From Azospirillum sp. TSH64 (GTDB lineage Bacteria; Pseudomonadota; Alphaproteobacteria; Azospirillales; Azospirillaceae), in NCBI RefSeq assembly GCF_003116035.1, contig NZ_LGQW01000015.1, positions 3,743,858-3,807,857 of the forward strand: a stretch of DNA of 64,000 bases, read 5' to 3'. Shown piece after piece: positions 25,286 to 33,572 of this stretch; within the stretch, counting starts at the first letter, position 1; the number at the start of each line of letters is the position of its first letter. The notes under the pieces are model-generated. The model worked only from the letters and a program-made list of their open reading frames with translations. It ran no database searches and was not told the DNA's origin. Position numbers and translations under genes: made by a program.

Positions 25286-26110
25286 ATGCCCGTCATCTCG
25301 ACCAACACGGCTTCCAATTCGGCCCTTCGTTACCTCAACATCAACTCGACCAACCAGTCGGACTCGGTCTCGAAGATCGCCAGCGGTTCGCGCATCACCA
25401 AGGCGTCGGACGATGCTGCCGGTCTCGCCGTCGGCACCTCGCTGAAATCCGACGTCACGGTGCTGAATCAGGCGGCCACCAACGCGTCGCACGGCTCGTC
25501 GATCCTCCAGACCGCCGACGGAGGCATGTCCAGCATCTCCGACATCGTGCAGCGCATGCGCTCGCTCGCCACGCAGTCGCTGTCCGGCTCGGTCACCGAC
25601 AACGAGCGCTCTTATCTGGATGCCGAATTCCAGCAGTTGCAGGATGAAATCGACGGCATCGCGTCGGGCACCCGCTTCAACGACGAATCCCTGCTTGACG
25701 GCGCGACCAACTGGTCGACCGGCGTGTCCTTCCGCGTCGGCACCACCTCGAACGACAACATCACGGTGCAGATCGCCGGCGTCACCACGACGGGGCTTGG
25801 CATCAACACGCTGGATGTCGGCACGTCGGCCACCGCCGCCGCCGCCCTGACGGCGCTCGACACCGCGGTGACCACCCTGTCGGATGCCCGTGCCGATGTC
25901 GGCGCCCTGATCTCGCGCTTTGAATTCCGCAGCGACATGATCGACACCACCATCGAGAACACCGAGGCCGCCCAGTCCAAGATCATGGACGTCGACGTGG
26001 CCGAGGAGCAATCCAAACTGGCATCGGAGAAGGTCCTGACCCAGGCCGCCATCGCCGTGCTGTCCCAAGCGAACCAGATGCCCGAGAATCTGCTCTCCCT
26101 TCTCCGCTGA
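25286..26110 (+). CDS. Flagellin, short (lateral-type)
   Basis: 274-aa filament subunit. The D0/D1 N-terminus (MPVISTNTASNSALRYLNIN, then SRITKASDDAAGLAVGTSLKSD) and C-terminus (ALISRFEFRSDMIDTTIENTEAAQSKIMDVDVAEEQS, ending LSQANQMPENLLSLLR) are complete, with only a small variable middle. Azospirillum makes a large glycosylated polar flagellin and a smaller lateral one; length and gene context favour the lateral type (inference). AGGAG precedes the ATG; an upstream in-frame ATG at 25232 lies inside the promoter motif and is rejected. The first 15 residues would be recognised by the export gate and FliS. Confidence 0.92.
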   Translation: MPVISTNTASNSALRYLNINSTNQSDSVSKIASGSRITKASDDAAGLAVGTSLKSDVTVLNQAATNASHGSSILQTADGGMSSISDIVQRMRSLATQSLSGSVTDNERSYLDAEFQQLQDEIDGIASGTRFNDESLLDGATNWSTGVSFRVGTTSNDNITVQIAGVTTTGLGINTLDVGTSATAAAALTALDTAVTTLSDARADVGALISRFEFRSDMIDTTIENTEAAQSKIMDVDVAEEQSKLASEKVLTQAAIAVLSQANQMPENLLSLLR

Positions 26111-26120
26111 CGGTTCGCAA

Positions 26121-26192
26121 GGCCGCCGGGCAAGGGTGCCGCGTCCCGCACAGCCTCACACACTCGTGGGGCGCCCCCGCCGGCGGCCGCTT
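26121..26192 (+). terminator. Possible terminator structure after flagellin
   Basis: A 9-bp perfect stem (GGCCGCCGG / CCGGCGGCC) encloses a 50-nt loop that contains the self-complementary GGGGCGCCCC; CTTTCC follows. It is suggestive only. Confidence 0.3.
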
Positions 26193-26276
26193 TCCTACCA
26201 CCATCAGTGCCGCAAAAGCCCGCATCGCCGTGCCATCCGCCGCGTCCCGCGCGGCCGGAACCGGGAGAGCCTTGCC

Positions 26277-27959
26277 ATGACGACCGTCAGTTCCACCACC
26301 TCCAGCACAGCCGCGACGACGGGCTATTCGGCGCTGTCCTCCAGCGATTCCGGTACCGGCATCGACTATTCCCTGCTGATCGAGGCCAAGGTGAACGCCC
26401 GGCTGGCCAAGGCCGACCGCATCGACACCAAGATCACCGCCAACGAGGCAAAGATCACCGCCTACACCGACCTGCAGGACAAGCTGCAGGCGGTCGGCGA
26501 CGCCATCGACGGGCTGCGCAACCGCAGCGTCTCCACCGGCGCGTCCTCCAACCTGTTCGGCCAGCGGACCGCCTATGTCGGCGACGACGACGTGTTCAGC
26601 GCCACGGTGGACGACGACACGGAGGTCGGCACCTATTCGGTCGTGGTGCAGCAGCTGGCCACCAAGCACAAGATCGCGGCGGACGGCGTCGCCAGCAAGA
26701 CAGGCGCGCTGGGCTATTCCGGCAGCTTCACGCTCCAGGCGGCCGACGGCAGCGCCGTCACCATCGCGATGGAGAGCGACGACAGCCTGACCGACCTGCG
26801 CGACGCCATCAACGCCAACAAGTCGACCAGCGGCGTCACCGCCAGCATCGTGCAGGTCAGCGACAGCAGCTATCAGCTGATCCTGACCTCCAACAACACC
26901 GGCCAGGCCATCTCGATGACCGACGGCGGCGACGGCGTCCTCTCCTCGCTCGGGCTGACGGACAGCGACGGCGCCATCAAGAATGAGCTGGTCGCCGTGC
27001 AGAAGGCGATCGTCGAGGTGGACGGCGTCACCATCACCCGCAGTTCCAACACCATCGACGACGCCATCGAAGGCGTGACGCTGAACCTCTACAGCGCCAG
27101 CCCGGGCACGGCGATCTCGATGGAGGTGTCGACCGACCTGTCCTCGATCAAGTCGGCGATCACCAGCTTCGTCGATGCCTACAACGAATATCGCGACTTC
27201 GTGGTGACGCAGCAGGCGACGACCAGCGACGGCACGGCGTCCAGCGACGCCACGCTGTTTTCCGACAGCCTGCTGCGGCAGATCGTCCGGTCGGTGAACA
27301 GCGCGCTCAACACCTCCATCACCACCGACGACGGCACGGTTCTGTCGATGGCCTCGCTGGGCATCAGCTTCAACAGTTCCAACGAGCTGGAGCTGGACGA
27401 GGACACGCTGAACAGCATCCTCAGCAGCGACGTCGACGCGGTCAAGCAACTGCTCGGCCTCAACATGACCTCGTCGTCCAGCCAGATGTCGCTGCTGCGC
27501 TACACCAGCAGCGCCTCGGCACTGTCCTTCAGCCTCGACATCGTACGCGGCGACGACGGGACGCTCAACTCCGCCTCCGTTAATGGCGACAGCAGCCTGT
27601 TCACCGTCAGCGGCAACCGCATCATCGGCGCGGCCGGCACTGCCTATGACGGCATCGTGCTGGTCTATACCGGCAACAGCGGCAGCGTGGACATCGACTT
27701 CTCGCAGGGTCTGGCCGACAAGCTGTTTGGCGTCATCGACGATGCGTCGGCAACCTACGGCAGCGACCTCGCCACCGCCATCGACGATCTGGAAACCCGG
27801 GACACCGAGCTGGAAAGCCGGTCCACCGACATCAAGACCAAGGCCGAGACCTACCGCAGCACCCTGACCGCCTATTACGCCAGGCTGGAGGCGGCGGCGG
27901 AACAGGCGGCGCTGCTGCTGAAACAGCTGACCTACAAGGACAGCAGCAGCGACAGCTGA
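26277..27959 (+). CDS. fliD: Flagellar filament cap protein FliD
   Basis: 560-aa cap (hook-associated protein 2) that inserts flagellin at the filament tip. The N-terminal FliD domain (GTGIDYSLLIEAKVNARLAKADRIDTKITANEAKITAYTDLQDKL) is clear, followed by FliD C-terminal repeats (TRSSNTIDDAIEGVTLNLYSA; SSIKSAITSFVDAYNEYRDFV) and the final coiled coil (ETRDTELESRSTDIKTKAETYRSTLTAYYARLEAAAEQAALLLKQLTY). I took the ATG at 26277, preceded by GGGAGAG; an upstream ATG adds Arg/His-rich residues with no family match. Confidence 0.93.
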   Translation: MTTVSSTTSSTAATTGYSALSSSDSGTGIDYSLLIEAKVNARLAKADRIDTKITANEAKITAYTDLQDKLQAVGDAIDGLRNRSVSTGASSNLFGQRTAYVGDDDVFSATVDDDTEVGTYSVVVQQLATKHKIAADGVASKTGALGYSGSFTLQAADGSAVTIAMESDDSLTDLRDAINANKSTSGVTASIVQVSDSSYQLILTSNNTGQAISMTDGGDGVLSSLGLTDSDGAIKNELVAVQKAIVEVDGVTITRSSNTIDDAIEGVTLNLYSASPGTAISMEVSTDLSSIKSAITSFVDAYNEYRDFVVTQQATTSDGTASSDATLFSDSLLRQIVRSVNSALNTSITTDDGTVLSMASLGISFNSSNELELDEDTLNSILSSDVDAVKQLLGLNMTSSSSQMSLLRYTSSASALSFSLDIVRGDDGTLNSASVNGDSSLFTVSGNRIIGAAGTAYDGIVLVYTGNSGSVDIDFSQGLADKLFGVIDDASATYGSDLATAIDDLETRDTELESRSTDIKTKAETYRSTLTAYYARLEAAAEQAALLLKQLTYKDSSSDS

Positions 27960-27998
27960 CACCGGTCGAGGTTCATCCAACGATGAGGATTTGGCGCC

Positions 27999-28478
27999 AT
28001 GCGCAATTCCGCCTATTCGAAGGCCCTGAACGCCTATGCCGTCGCCAACAGCGCGGTGCCGCCGCTGATGGCGGTGGTGCGGCTGTACGAGCGGGCGATG
28101 ACCCATTTGTACGCCGCCCGCGATGCCGCTGCCGACCGTCGGTTCGAGGCGCACCACACCGCGATCCGAAACGCGGTCATGGTGTTCGCGGGCCTTGATT
28201 CCATTCTGGTTTTCGACAAAAATGAGGATGTCGCGCTGACGCTTCGCCGGTTCTACCACCGGCTGATCGCGCAGGCCGGCGCCGCCGCCAGCCGGAAGGA
28301 TCCGGTTGCGGCCTGTGACTCGATCATCCGCCAGACGTCCTTCATGCTGAAGGCTTGGCAGGCCGTGGCCGCAGAACGCGGCGGGCCATCCACTGTCGTC
28401 GGTGCCACAGCCAAAGGGCCGCATGCATCCGTCGTCGGGAGAGCGATGGATCATGCAAATGGCGGACTCTCGGCTTGA
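27999..28478 (+). CDS. fliS: Flagellar export chaperone FliS
   Basis: 159-aa helical protein matching FliS, which binds the flagellin C-terminus in the cytoplasm. The N-terminus (YSKALNAYAVANSAVPPLMAVVRLYERAMTHLYAARDA) follows the FliS pattern (Y..A...Y....V.....LI..LY..A). It is 30 aa longer than usual, with a C-terminal extension of no clear type. It sits directly after fliD, the usual order. Its 3' end overlaps the presumed start of the sigma gene. Confidence 0.85.
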   Translation: MRNSAYSKALNAYAVANSAVPPLMAVVRLYERAMTHLYAARDAAADRRFEAHHTAIRNAVMVFAGLDSILVFDKNEDVALTLRRFYHRLIAQAGAAASRKDPVAACDSIIRQTSFMLKAWQAVAAERGGPSTVVGATAKGPHASVVGRAMDHANGGLSA

Positions 28479-29133
28479 CCGTCCTTGCGAGGATTCCGGT
28501 GCCGGGCGCTCCATGTCCGGGGATCTGAGCCGGGGGCCAGCCTCCGGCGTCATCGTCCCTGCGGACGAGGACAGCGACGAAGCACTGATGGCGCAAATCC
28601 GCTCCGGCAGCCAGACGGCTTACCGGACGCTGGTTCATCGCCACCTGAAACGCACCTACGCCCTGGCCCGCCGCCTGACTGGCAACGAGGCGGAGGCCGA
28701 GGATGTGGTGCAGGACGCCTTCCTCCAGGTCTGGCAACGCCGCAGCCAATGGAGCGACGACGGCGGCGCCCGCTTCACCACCTGGCTCTACCGGGTGGTG
28801 GTGAACCGCTGCATCGACCACAAGCGGCGGCCGGTCGGCCAGGATCTGGAAACCGTGGCGGAGCCGTCGGACACTGCACCCGATGCGGTCAGCACCATCC
28901 ATCGCCGGCAGGTCGCCGCCCGGCTGCTGGAGGCCCAGGACAGGCTGACCCCGCAGCAGCGCGCGGCCGTGACCCTGTTTTATTACGAGAATTTAAGCAA
29001 CGCCGACATCGCCAGCGTTATGCAAATCAGCATAGGTGCTGTAGAGTCGCTGTTGAAACGTGCGCGCCAGCAGCTCCGGCTGCTTCTGCGCGCCAGTGCG
29101 CAGGCGGCCAGGGATTCCTTCGATGACGGATGA
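28453..29133 (+). CDS. ECF-type RNA polymerase sigma factor in flagellar cluster
   Basis: About 226 aa with sigma regions 2 (TYALARRLTGNEAEAEDVVQDAFLQVWQRRSQW; TTWLYRVVVNRCIDHKRR) and 4 (RLTPQQRAAVTLFYYENLSNADIASVMQISIGAVESLLKRARQQLR). The start is uncertain: ATGs at 28402, 28453, 28459 and 28513 are in frame, and I chose 28453 because it follows GGGAGAGCG. It overlaps fliS and, at its 3' end, a small gene likely to be its anti-sigma. A sigma factor of this type placed at the end of flagellar genes could drive the bipartite promoter motif found upstream of flgD, the 186-aa gene and flagellin. That link is inference. Confidence 0.85.
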   Translation: MQMADSRLDRPCEDSGAGRSMSGDLSRGPASGVIVPADEDSDEALMAQIRSGSQTAYRTLVHRHLKRTYALARRLTGNEAEAEDVVQDAFLQVWQRRSQWSDDGGARFTTWLYRVVVNRCIDHKRRPVGQDLETVAEPSDTAPDAVSTIHRRQVAARLLEAQDRLTPQQRAAVTLFYYENLSNADIASVMQISIGAVESLLKRARQQLRLLLRASAQAARDSFDDG

Positions 29134-29401
29134 GGAGTTTCGCGATCGGCTCGATCGTCACGGAGGCGACCTCGCCCTTTGGCCTGCCGACGTGGCCAGG
29201 GACGCGCGGCGCCTACTTCTGCGTTCGGTCAAGGCGCAGGCGATGCTGGATGAGATGGTGACGATGGAACTGGCGCTGGGCCATTCGGAAGACCGCCCGT
29301 CGCCCGGTCTCGCCGACCGCATCTTCGCCGCGGCTTTCCGCCTGCCGCCGTCCGACCACGGCTTCGACGAGGATGGCGATCAGCCGCCCCGGTTGATGTA
29401 G
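29123..29401 (+). CDS. Small probable anti-sigma partner
   Basis: 92 aa, starting 11 nt before the end of the sigma gene. The N-terminal pattern FRDRLDRHGGDLALWPADVARDARRLLLRS is shared by small alphaproteobacterial proteins encoded after ECF sigma genes (recalled, not searched). The rest is acidic and helical, with no membrane segment and no zinc motif. Function as anti-sigma factor rests on position. Confidence 0.65.
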   Translation: MTDEEFRDRLDRHGGDLALWPADVARDARRLLLRSVKAQAMLDEMVTMELALGHSEDRPSPGLADRIFAAAFRLPPSDHGFDEDGDQPPRLM

Positions 29402-29417
29402 CCGGTTGATTTAGCCA

Positions 29418-31727
29418 TCAGCGCCCCGCCACCCGGCGCAGTTCCACTGCGATGCGCTCAAGCGCCTGCTCCAGCCCCTGGCCGCCCAGCGGCTGGAACA
29501 GGCGCATCGACGGGTACCAGGGCCGGCCGGCGGTGCCGAGCTGCGTCCAGTCGCGGTGGCCGAAGCGCCAGACCGGCACCCCCAGCGCACCGGCAAGCTC
29601 CGCCACCGAGTTCGCCGGCGCGATGACGAGGTCGAGTGTCGAGACCAGCGCCGCCGTCTCTTCGAAATCGTCGCGCAGGTCGAGCCCGGTCCAGCCATAG
29701 ATCGGCTGCCCGAACCGGCGCTCCGCCGCCAGGATCTCGCGCTGGCACTCGTCATATTGCAGATTCACGAAGGTGACGCCGGGCACGGCGAAGATCGAGC
29801 CCCAGGACTCCAGCGGCAGATAGGCGCTGCGGCGGTCGGCGGTCATCAATTGGCTGCGCCAGCTGATGCCGACACGCAGGTCGTCGCCGGCACCGTCCAG
29901 CCGCTCGCGCCAATCGGCGACGCGGCCACCCTCGGCGAACAGCCAGCAGGACCGCGTCGGGAAGGCCGACAGCCGGTCCCGCAGCAGGCGGGGGACAGAG
30001 CCCGCCGGGATGTGATAGTCGCAATCGACCGTCTCGGCTTCCATCAGCCCGCAGGGCGGCTGTTCGGCCCGCAAGGTCGCCTTCGGGAAGGAACGGGCGA
30101 ACAGCGGCACCAGCCGGCGCTCGCACTCGATCACCACATGCCCCGCCATCTTGATCAGGTCGGGATAGCAGGAGGCGAACAGGAACTCGTCGCCCACCCC
30201 CTGCTCGCGCCAGACGAACAGGCGCTTGCCGGCCAGCGGCTCGCCCATCCATTCGGGAATGGTGAAGCGCCGCTCCGGGCGGACGCGGCCGGCCTTGAAG
30301 CGGAAGGCGTAGTCGGCCCAGCCGGCGCTCAGCGCGCCGCGCTCCAGCGACAGCAGGCCGCGGTTGAAACGGGCCAGCGCATGGCCGGGCGTGGCGGCGA
30401 CCGCCCGCTCGAACCAGCGGCCGGCATTGGTGCAGCCCTGCCGCTGTTCCGCCAAACCCAGGGTGCAGAGCGGGTCGGCCAGCGATGGCGCCAGCGCCAG
30501 TGCCCGGCGGCAGGCGGCGTCGGCGTCGACGGGGTTCTGGGCGCCGTTCAGCGCATAGGCCAGCACGGCATGCAAAGGCGCATGGCCGGGCATCAGCCGG
30601 ATGGCGCGGCGCACCTGCACCGTCGCCGGAACGAAGGCCTCTCGATCGGACAGGTCGGCACCGAGATTGCCTAGCGCATCGGCGAAGGCGGGGTTGAGCG
30701 CCAGCGCCCGCTTCCAGCAGGCTTCCGCCTCCGCCTGATGCCCCTGCGCCTTGCAGGCGTTGCCGAGATTGTTCCAGGCCTCCGCCTGACCGGGGTCGCG
30801 GGCGATGGCGCGGCGCTGCCAGCGCTCGGCACGGCCATAGTCCCCAAGCGCGGACTCCGCCAGCCCGAGATTGACGAGCGCCGGCACATGGCCGGGGTCG
30901 ATCGCCAGCGCGCTCCGGAACCGGTCGCGCGCCTCCGCATGACGGCCGAGCGCGTGCAGCAGCAGGCCCAGATTGTTGCGTGTCTCGGCATGGTCGGGCT
31001 GGCGCCGCAACGCCTCGCCATAGGCGCTCTCCGCCTCGGCCAGCCAGCCCGATCCCTGAAGTGCGGCACCCAGGTTGGCCCAGACCGATCCGGTGTCGGC
31101 CCCCAGCCCGATGGCCTCCCGATACGCGGCGGCGGCCTCGGCCACCGCACCCCAGCGGCGCAATGCGTTTGCCAGGGTGACGCGGGTCGCGGCATCCTGC
31201 GGCCGCAGCCTCGCCGCCAAGCGGTAGCAGCCGATGGCGGCACCGGCCTGCCGCAAATCCTCCAGCGCGCGGCCCATGCCGAGCCGCGGTTCGGCAGCCC
31301 CCGGCACCAGACGGGCCGCTGCGCGGTAGCAGCGCAGGGCGGGCACCGGCCGCGCCTGCCGCCCGGCGATGGCGCCCAGCAGGCAGAGCGCATCGGCATC
31401 GTCCGGGTTGACGGCGAGAGCCCGGCGGGCGCTGGCAAGCGCCGCGGTCACCCGCCCCTCCTCCATCAGCGCCTGCCCCAATGCCAGATGGTAGGAGCCG
31501 ACCAGCGCGTTGGAGCGCGCCGCGGTGTCGAACAGACGGGTGGCGTCGGTCCGCCGCCCATCCTGAAAGGCGATATGGCCCAGCAGATGGGCGGCGTCGC
31601 CATGCGACGGGTCGATCCGCAGGATCTCGCGATAGAAACGCTCCGCCCGCTCGGTCTGTCCGGCATTGTGGTGCTGGACCGCAAGGCGCAGCAATCCGTC
31701 GGTACGCCGTGTCGCGTTCCCGTCCAT
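29418..31727 (-). CDS. TPR protein with C-terminal glycosyltransferase-like domain
   Basis: 769 aa, cytoplasmic. About residues 1-460 are tandem tetratricopeptide repeats (e.g. LGLLLHALGRHAEARDRFRSALAIDPGHVPALVNLGLAES), at least a dozen. The C-terminal ~280 residues (KRLFVWREQGVGDEFLFASCYPDLIKMAGHVVIECERRL; LVIAPANSVAELAGALGVPVWRFG) have the pattern of GT-B/heptosyltransferase-like (GT9) domains. Such TPR-GT proteins in bacteria often modify flagellin or build surface sugars. It converges on the flagellar cluster end, 16 nt away, supporting a filament glycosylation role as inference. Confidence 0.82.
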   Translation of the reverse strand: MDGNATRRTDGLLRLAVQHHNAGQTERAERFYREILRIDPSHGDAAHLLGHIAFQDGRRTDATRLFDTAARSNALVGSYHLALGQALMEEGRVTAALASARRALAVNPDDADALCLLGAIAGRQARPVPALRCYRAAARLVPGAAEPRLGMGRALEDLRQAGAAIGCYRLAARLRPQDAATRVTLANALRRWGAVAEAAAAYREAIGLGADTGSVWANLGAALQGSGWLAEAESAYGEALRRQPDHAETRNNLGLLLHALGRHAEARDRFRSALAIDPGHVPALVNLGLAESALGDYGRAERWQRRAIARDPGQAEAWNNLGNACKAQGHQAEAEACWKRALALNPAFADALGNLGADLSDREAFVPATVQVRRAIRLMPGHAPLHAVLAYALNGAQNPVDADAACRRALALAPSLADPLCTLGLAEQRQGCTNAGRWFERAVAATPGHALARFNRGLLSLERGALSAGWADYAFRFKAGRVRPERRFTIPEWMGEPLAGKRLFVWREQGVGDEFLFASCYPDLIKMAGHVVIECERRLVPLFARSFPKATLRAEQPPCGLMEAETVDCDYHIPAGSVPRLLRDRLSAFPTRSCWLFAEGGRVADWRERLDGAGDDLRVGISWRSQLMTADRRSAYLPLESWGSIFAVPGVTFVNLQYDECQREILAAERRFGQPIYGWTGLDLRDDFEETAALVSTLDLVIAPANSVAELAGALGVPVWRFGHRDWTQLGTAGRPWYPSMRLFQPLGGQGLEQALERIAVELRRVAGR

Positions 31728-31870
31728 GTCGTCGCCGTTCCGTCAAATGAACTGGTCAGCGGCATCCATGGCCGCGTCTGTTCCTTGTTACGGCGACGAC
31801 ATCGGACTCCTGCGCGTGTCTGCAACTTTTCCGCTGTCCTCCGTACTTTTATGTGCCGGGCATCGATGGA

Positions 31871-32518
31871 TCAGGAGAGCGAGGTGTGCGAGCAGACCCA
31901 GAGAACCAGCGCATCCCCCTCGCCGCCCGAGATGCAGGCATGCCCCATGGCGCTGTCGAAATAACAGGAATCGCCCTTGGACAGGATCAGAGGCGTGTAG
32001 CAATCGCTGTGAAGCGTCACTTCGCCTTCCAGCACATAGATGAACTCCTCCCCGTCATGGCGGGAAAGCCCGCCGAATTGTTGGATGCTGCGCGCCTTGA
32101 TCGTGGTCACCAGCGGGACGAACCGCTTGTCGGGCAGGTCGGCGTTCACCGCCTCGTACCGGTACTGGTCGGTTTCGTGCACCGCACCGTCACCGGCCCT
32201 GGTGACGCTGCGGCGGCCAAGCGGGGTCGGCTTCGGAACCTGACCGAACAGCTCTCCCACCTCCACCCCCAGGCCGGAGGCCAGTGCGGCAATCTTCTCG
32301 TAGGTCGGCGACAGCTGCCCGTTCTCGATCTTCGACAGAGTGGATACCGAGACCCCGGACCGCTCGCTCAACTGTTGAAGCGTGAGCCGTGCCGCGGTAC
32401 GCAGGCGCCTCAGCGTCGGCGCAAGGATGCCCACGGTGCCGTTCGCCCCTTGTCCGTCCCCTCGGGTTCGCCGCGATGATCCGCCCACAGTGTTTTCCCG
32501 ATTTGATCCAACCCGCAC
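31871..32518 (-). CDS. XRE-family regulator with cupin domain
   Basis: About 215 aa. An N-terminal HTH (LRRLRTAARLTLQQLSERSGVSVSTLSKIENGQLSPTYEKIAALASGLGVEVGELF, about 35-95) is followed by a cupin (HDGEEFIYVLEGEVTLHSDCYTPLILSKGDSCYFDS). This is the SutR/PuuR-like class that senses small ligands. The start is uncertain: GTG at 32518 is the longest and an in-frame GTG at 32434 (before GILAPTLRRL) is also possible. It is divergent from the ornithine cyclodeaminase-family gene across a 123-nt gap with an inverted repeat, so it probably regulates that gene and itself. Confidence 0.85.
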   Translation of the reverse strand: MRVGSNRENTVGGSSRRTRGDGQGANGTVGILAPTLRRLRTAARLTLQQLSERSGVSVSTLSKIENGQLSPTYEKIAALASGLGVEVGELFGQVPKPTPLGRRSVTRAGDGAVHETDQYRYEAVNADLPDKRFVPLVTTIKARSIQQFGGLSRHDGEEFIYVLEGEVTLHSDCYTPLILSKGDSCYFDSAMGHACISGGEGDALVLWVCSHTSLS

Positions 32519-32545
32519 GGCCGTCCGGCTGAGTATAGCCGGCCG

Positions 32546-32569
32546 AAATTTTTCTTATACGAAAATTTT
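32546..32569. promoter_or_regulatory. AT-rich inverted repeat between XRE regulator and reductase genes
   Basis: AAATTTTTC, 6 nt, GAAAATTTT: 9-bp arms with one mismatch, in an otherwise GC-rich gap. It is the probable operator for the XRE-cupin regulator in the divergent promoter. Confidence 0.5.
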
Positions 32570-32641
32570 GTGGCGCATGATCCGAAGCGGATATAGCGTG
32601 ACGGTCCCTGAAGGCCCATCCGTCGCGAGGAGAGCACCGCC

Positions 32642-33562
32642 TTGACCACAGCCGCCCTGTCCATGCTGTCGCCCGCGGAAACGGCCGAACTCCTGCCTTT
32701 CGCTCCCCTGTGCGACGCCATCGCCGATGCCGCCCGCGACTATGCCGCCGGCCGGATTCACAGCCCGGAACGACAGGTCCTGCCGCTGCCGCAGAACGGC
32801 GTCCTGCTGTCCATGCCGGCGACGGCCAGCGATATCGGCATCCACAAGCTGGTCAACGTCTGTCCGGAGAATGGAACGCTCGGGCTGCCGACCATCCATG
32901 GCGTGGTCGCCGCCTATGACGGCGCCACCGGGGCCCCGCTGGCGATCCTCGACGGGCCGACGGTCACCGGACGCCGCACCGCCGCGGTGTCGATGCTGGC
33001 GATCCGGACGCTCGCCCGGCGTCCTCCGCAGCGGGTCGCCCTGTTCGGCACCGGCAAGCAGGCCGCTTATCATGTCGAGGCGCTGGCATCGCTCTATCCC
33101 GGGATCCGGGTCGACGTGCATGGCCGGCGGGACGAGGCCTGCCGGTCCTTCTGCCGGACCTCCGGCGTGGCGGGGATCGATCTGCGTCCGGCCTCCGGGG
33201 CGGTGGACCCCGCCGTCGATGTCGTCATCACCCTGACGACCAGCCTCGTGCCGGTCTATGACGAAGCACCGCGGCCTGACCGGCTGCTGGTCGGTGTCGG
33301 TGCCTTCAAGCCCGAGATGGCCGAATACGGTCCAATCTCCATCTATGGCAGCGACGTCTTCATCGACGACCCGGCCGGCGCGCGGCATGAGGCCGGCGAC
33401 CTGATCCAGTCCGGCTTCGACTGGACGACCGGACGGTCGCTGGCCGATGCGCTGGACGGCACCAGCCTCACCGACCGGCCCCGCCTGTTCAAGAGCGTCG
33501 GCTGCGCCGCCTGGGACCTCGCCGCCGCCCGCTGCGCGCTGAGGAGCAGGGTTGCGGCGTGA
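32642..33562 (+). CDS. Ornithine cyclodeaminase / delta1-pyrroline-2-carboxylate reductase family protein
   Basis: 306-aa NAD(P)-binding enzyme of the mu-crystallin/ornithine cyclodeaminase family. RVALFGTGKQAAYHVEAL is the nucleotide-binding loop, KLVNVCPENGTLGLPTIHGVVAAYDGATGAPLAILDG holds the substrate-binding Lys (K72 region) and TGRRTAAVSMLAIR is conserved. Sequence character resembles pyrroline-2-carboxylate reductases, which act in trans-3-hydroxyproline or D-lysine/D-proline breakdown, more than true ornithine cyclodeaminases. The start is TTG after GAGGAGAG; an ATG 21 nt later is possible. It is paired with the divergent XRE-cupin regulator. Confidence 0.82.
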   Translation: MTTAALSMLSPAETAELLPFAPLCDAIADAARDYAAGRIHSPERQVLPLPQNGVLLSMPATASDIGIHKLVNVCPENGTLGLPTIHGVVAAYDGATGAPLAILDGPTVTGRRTAAVSMLAIRTLARRPPQRVALFGTGKQAAYHVEALASLYPGIRVDVHGRRDEACRSFCRTSGVAGIDLRPASGAVDPAVDVVITLTTSLVPVYDEAPRPDRLLVGVGAFKPEMAEYGPISIYGSDVFIDDPAGARHEAGDLIQSGFDWTTGRSLADALDGTSLTDRPRLFKSVGCAAWDLAAARCALRSRVAA

Positions 33563-33572
33563 GGCGCCGACG

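Noticed and set aside
25983..28553. An 856-codon minus-strand frame across the fliD region
   Set aside because: Antisense of flagellin end, fliD and fliS; composition is Arg/Gly/Val-rich without recognisable domains.
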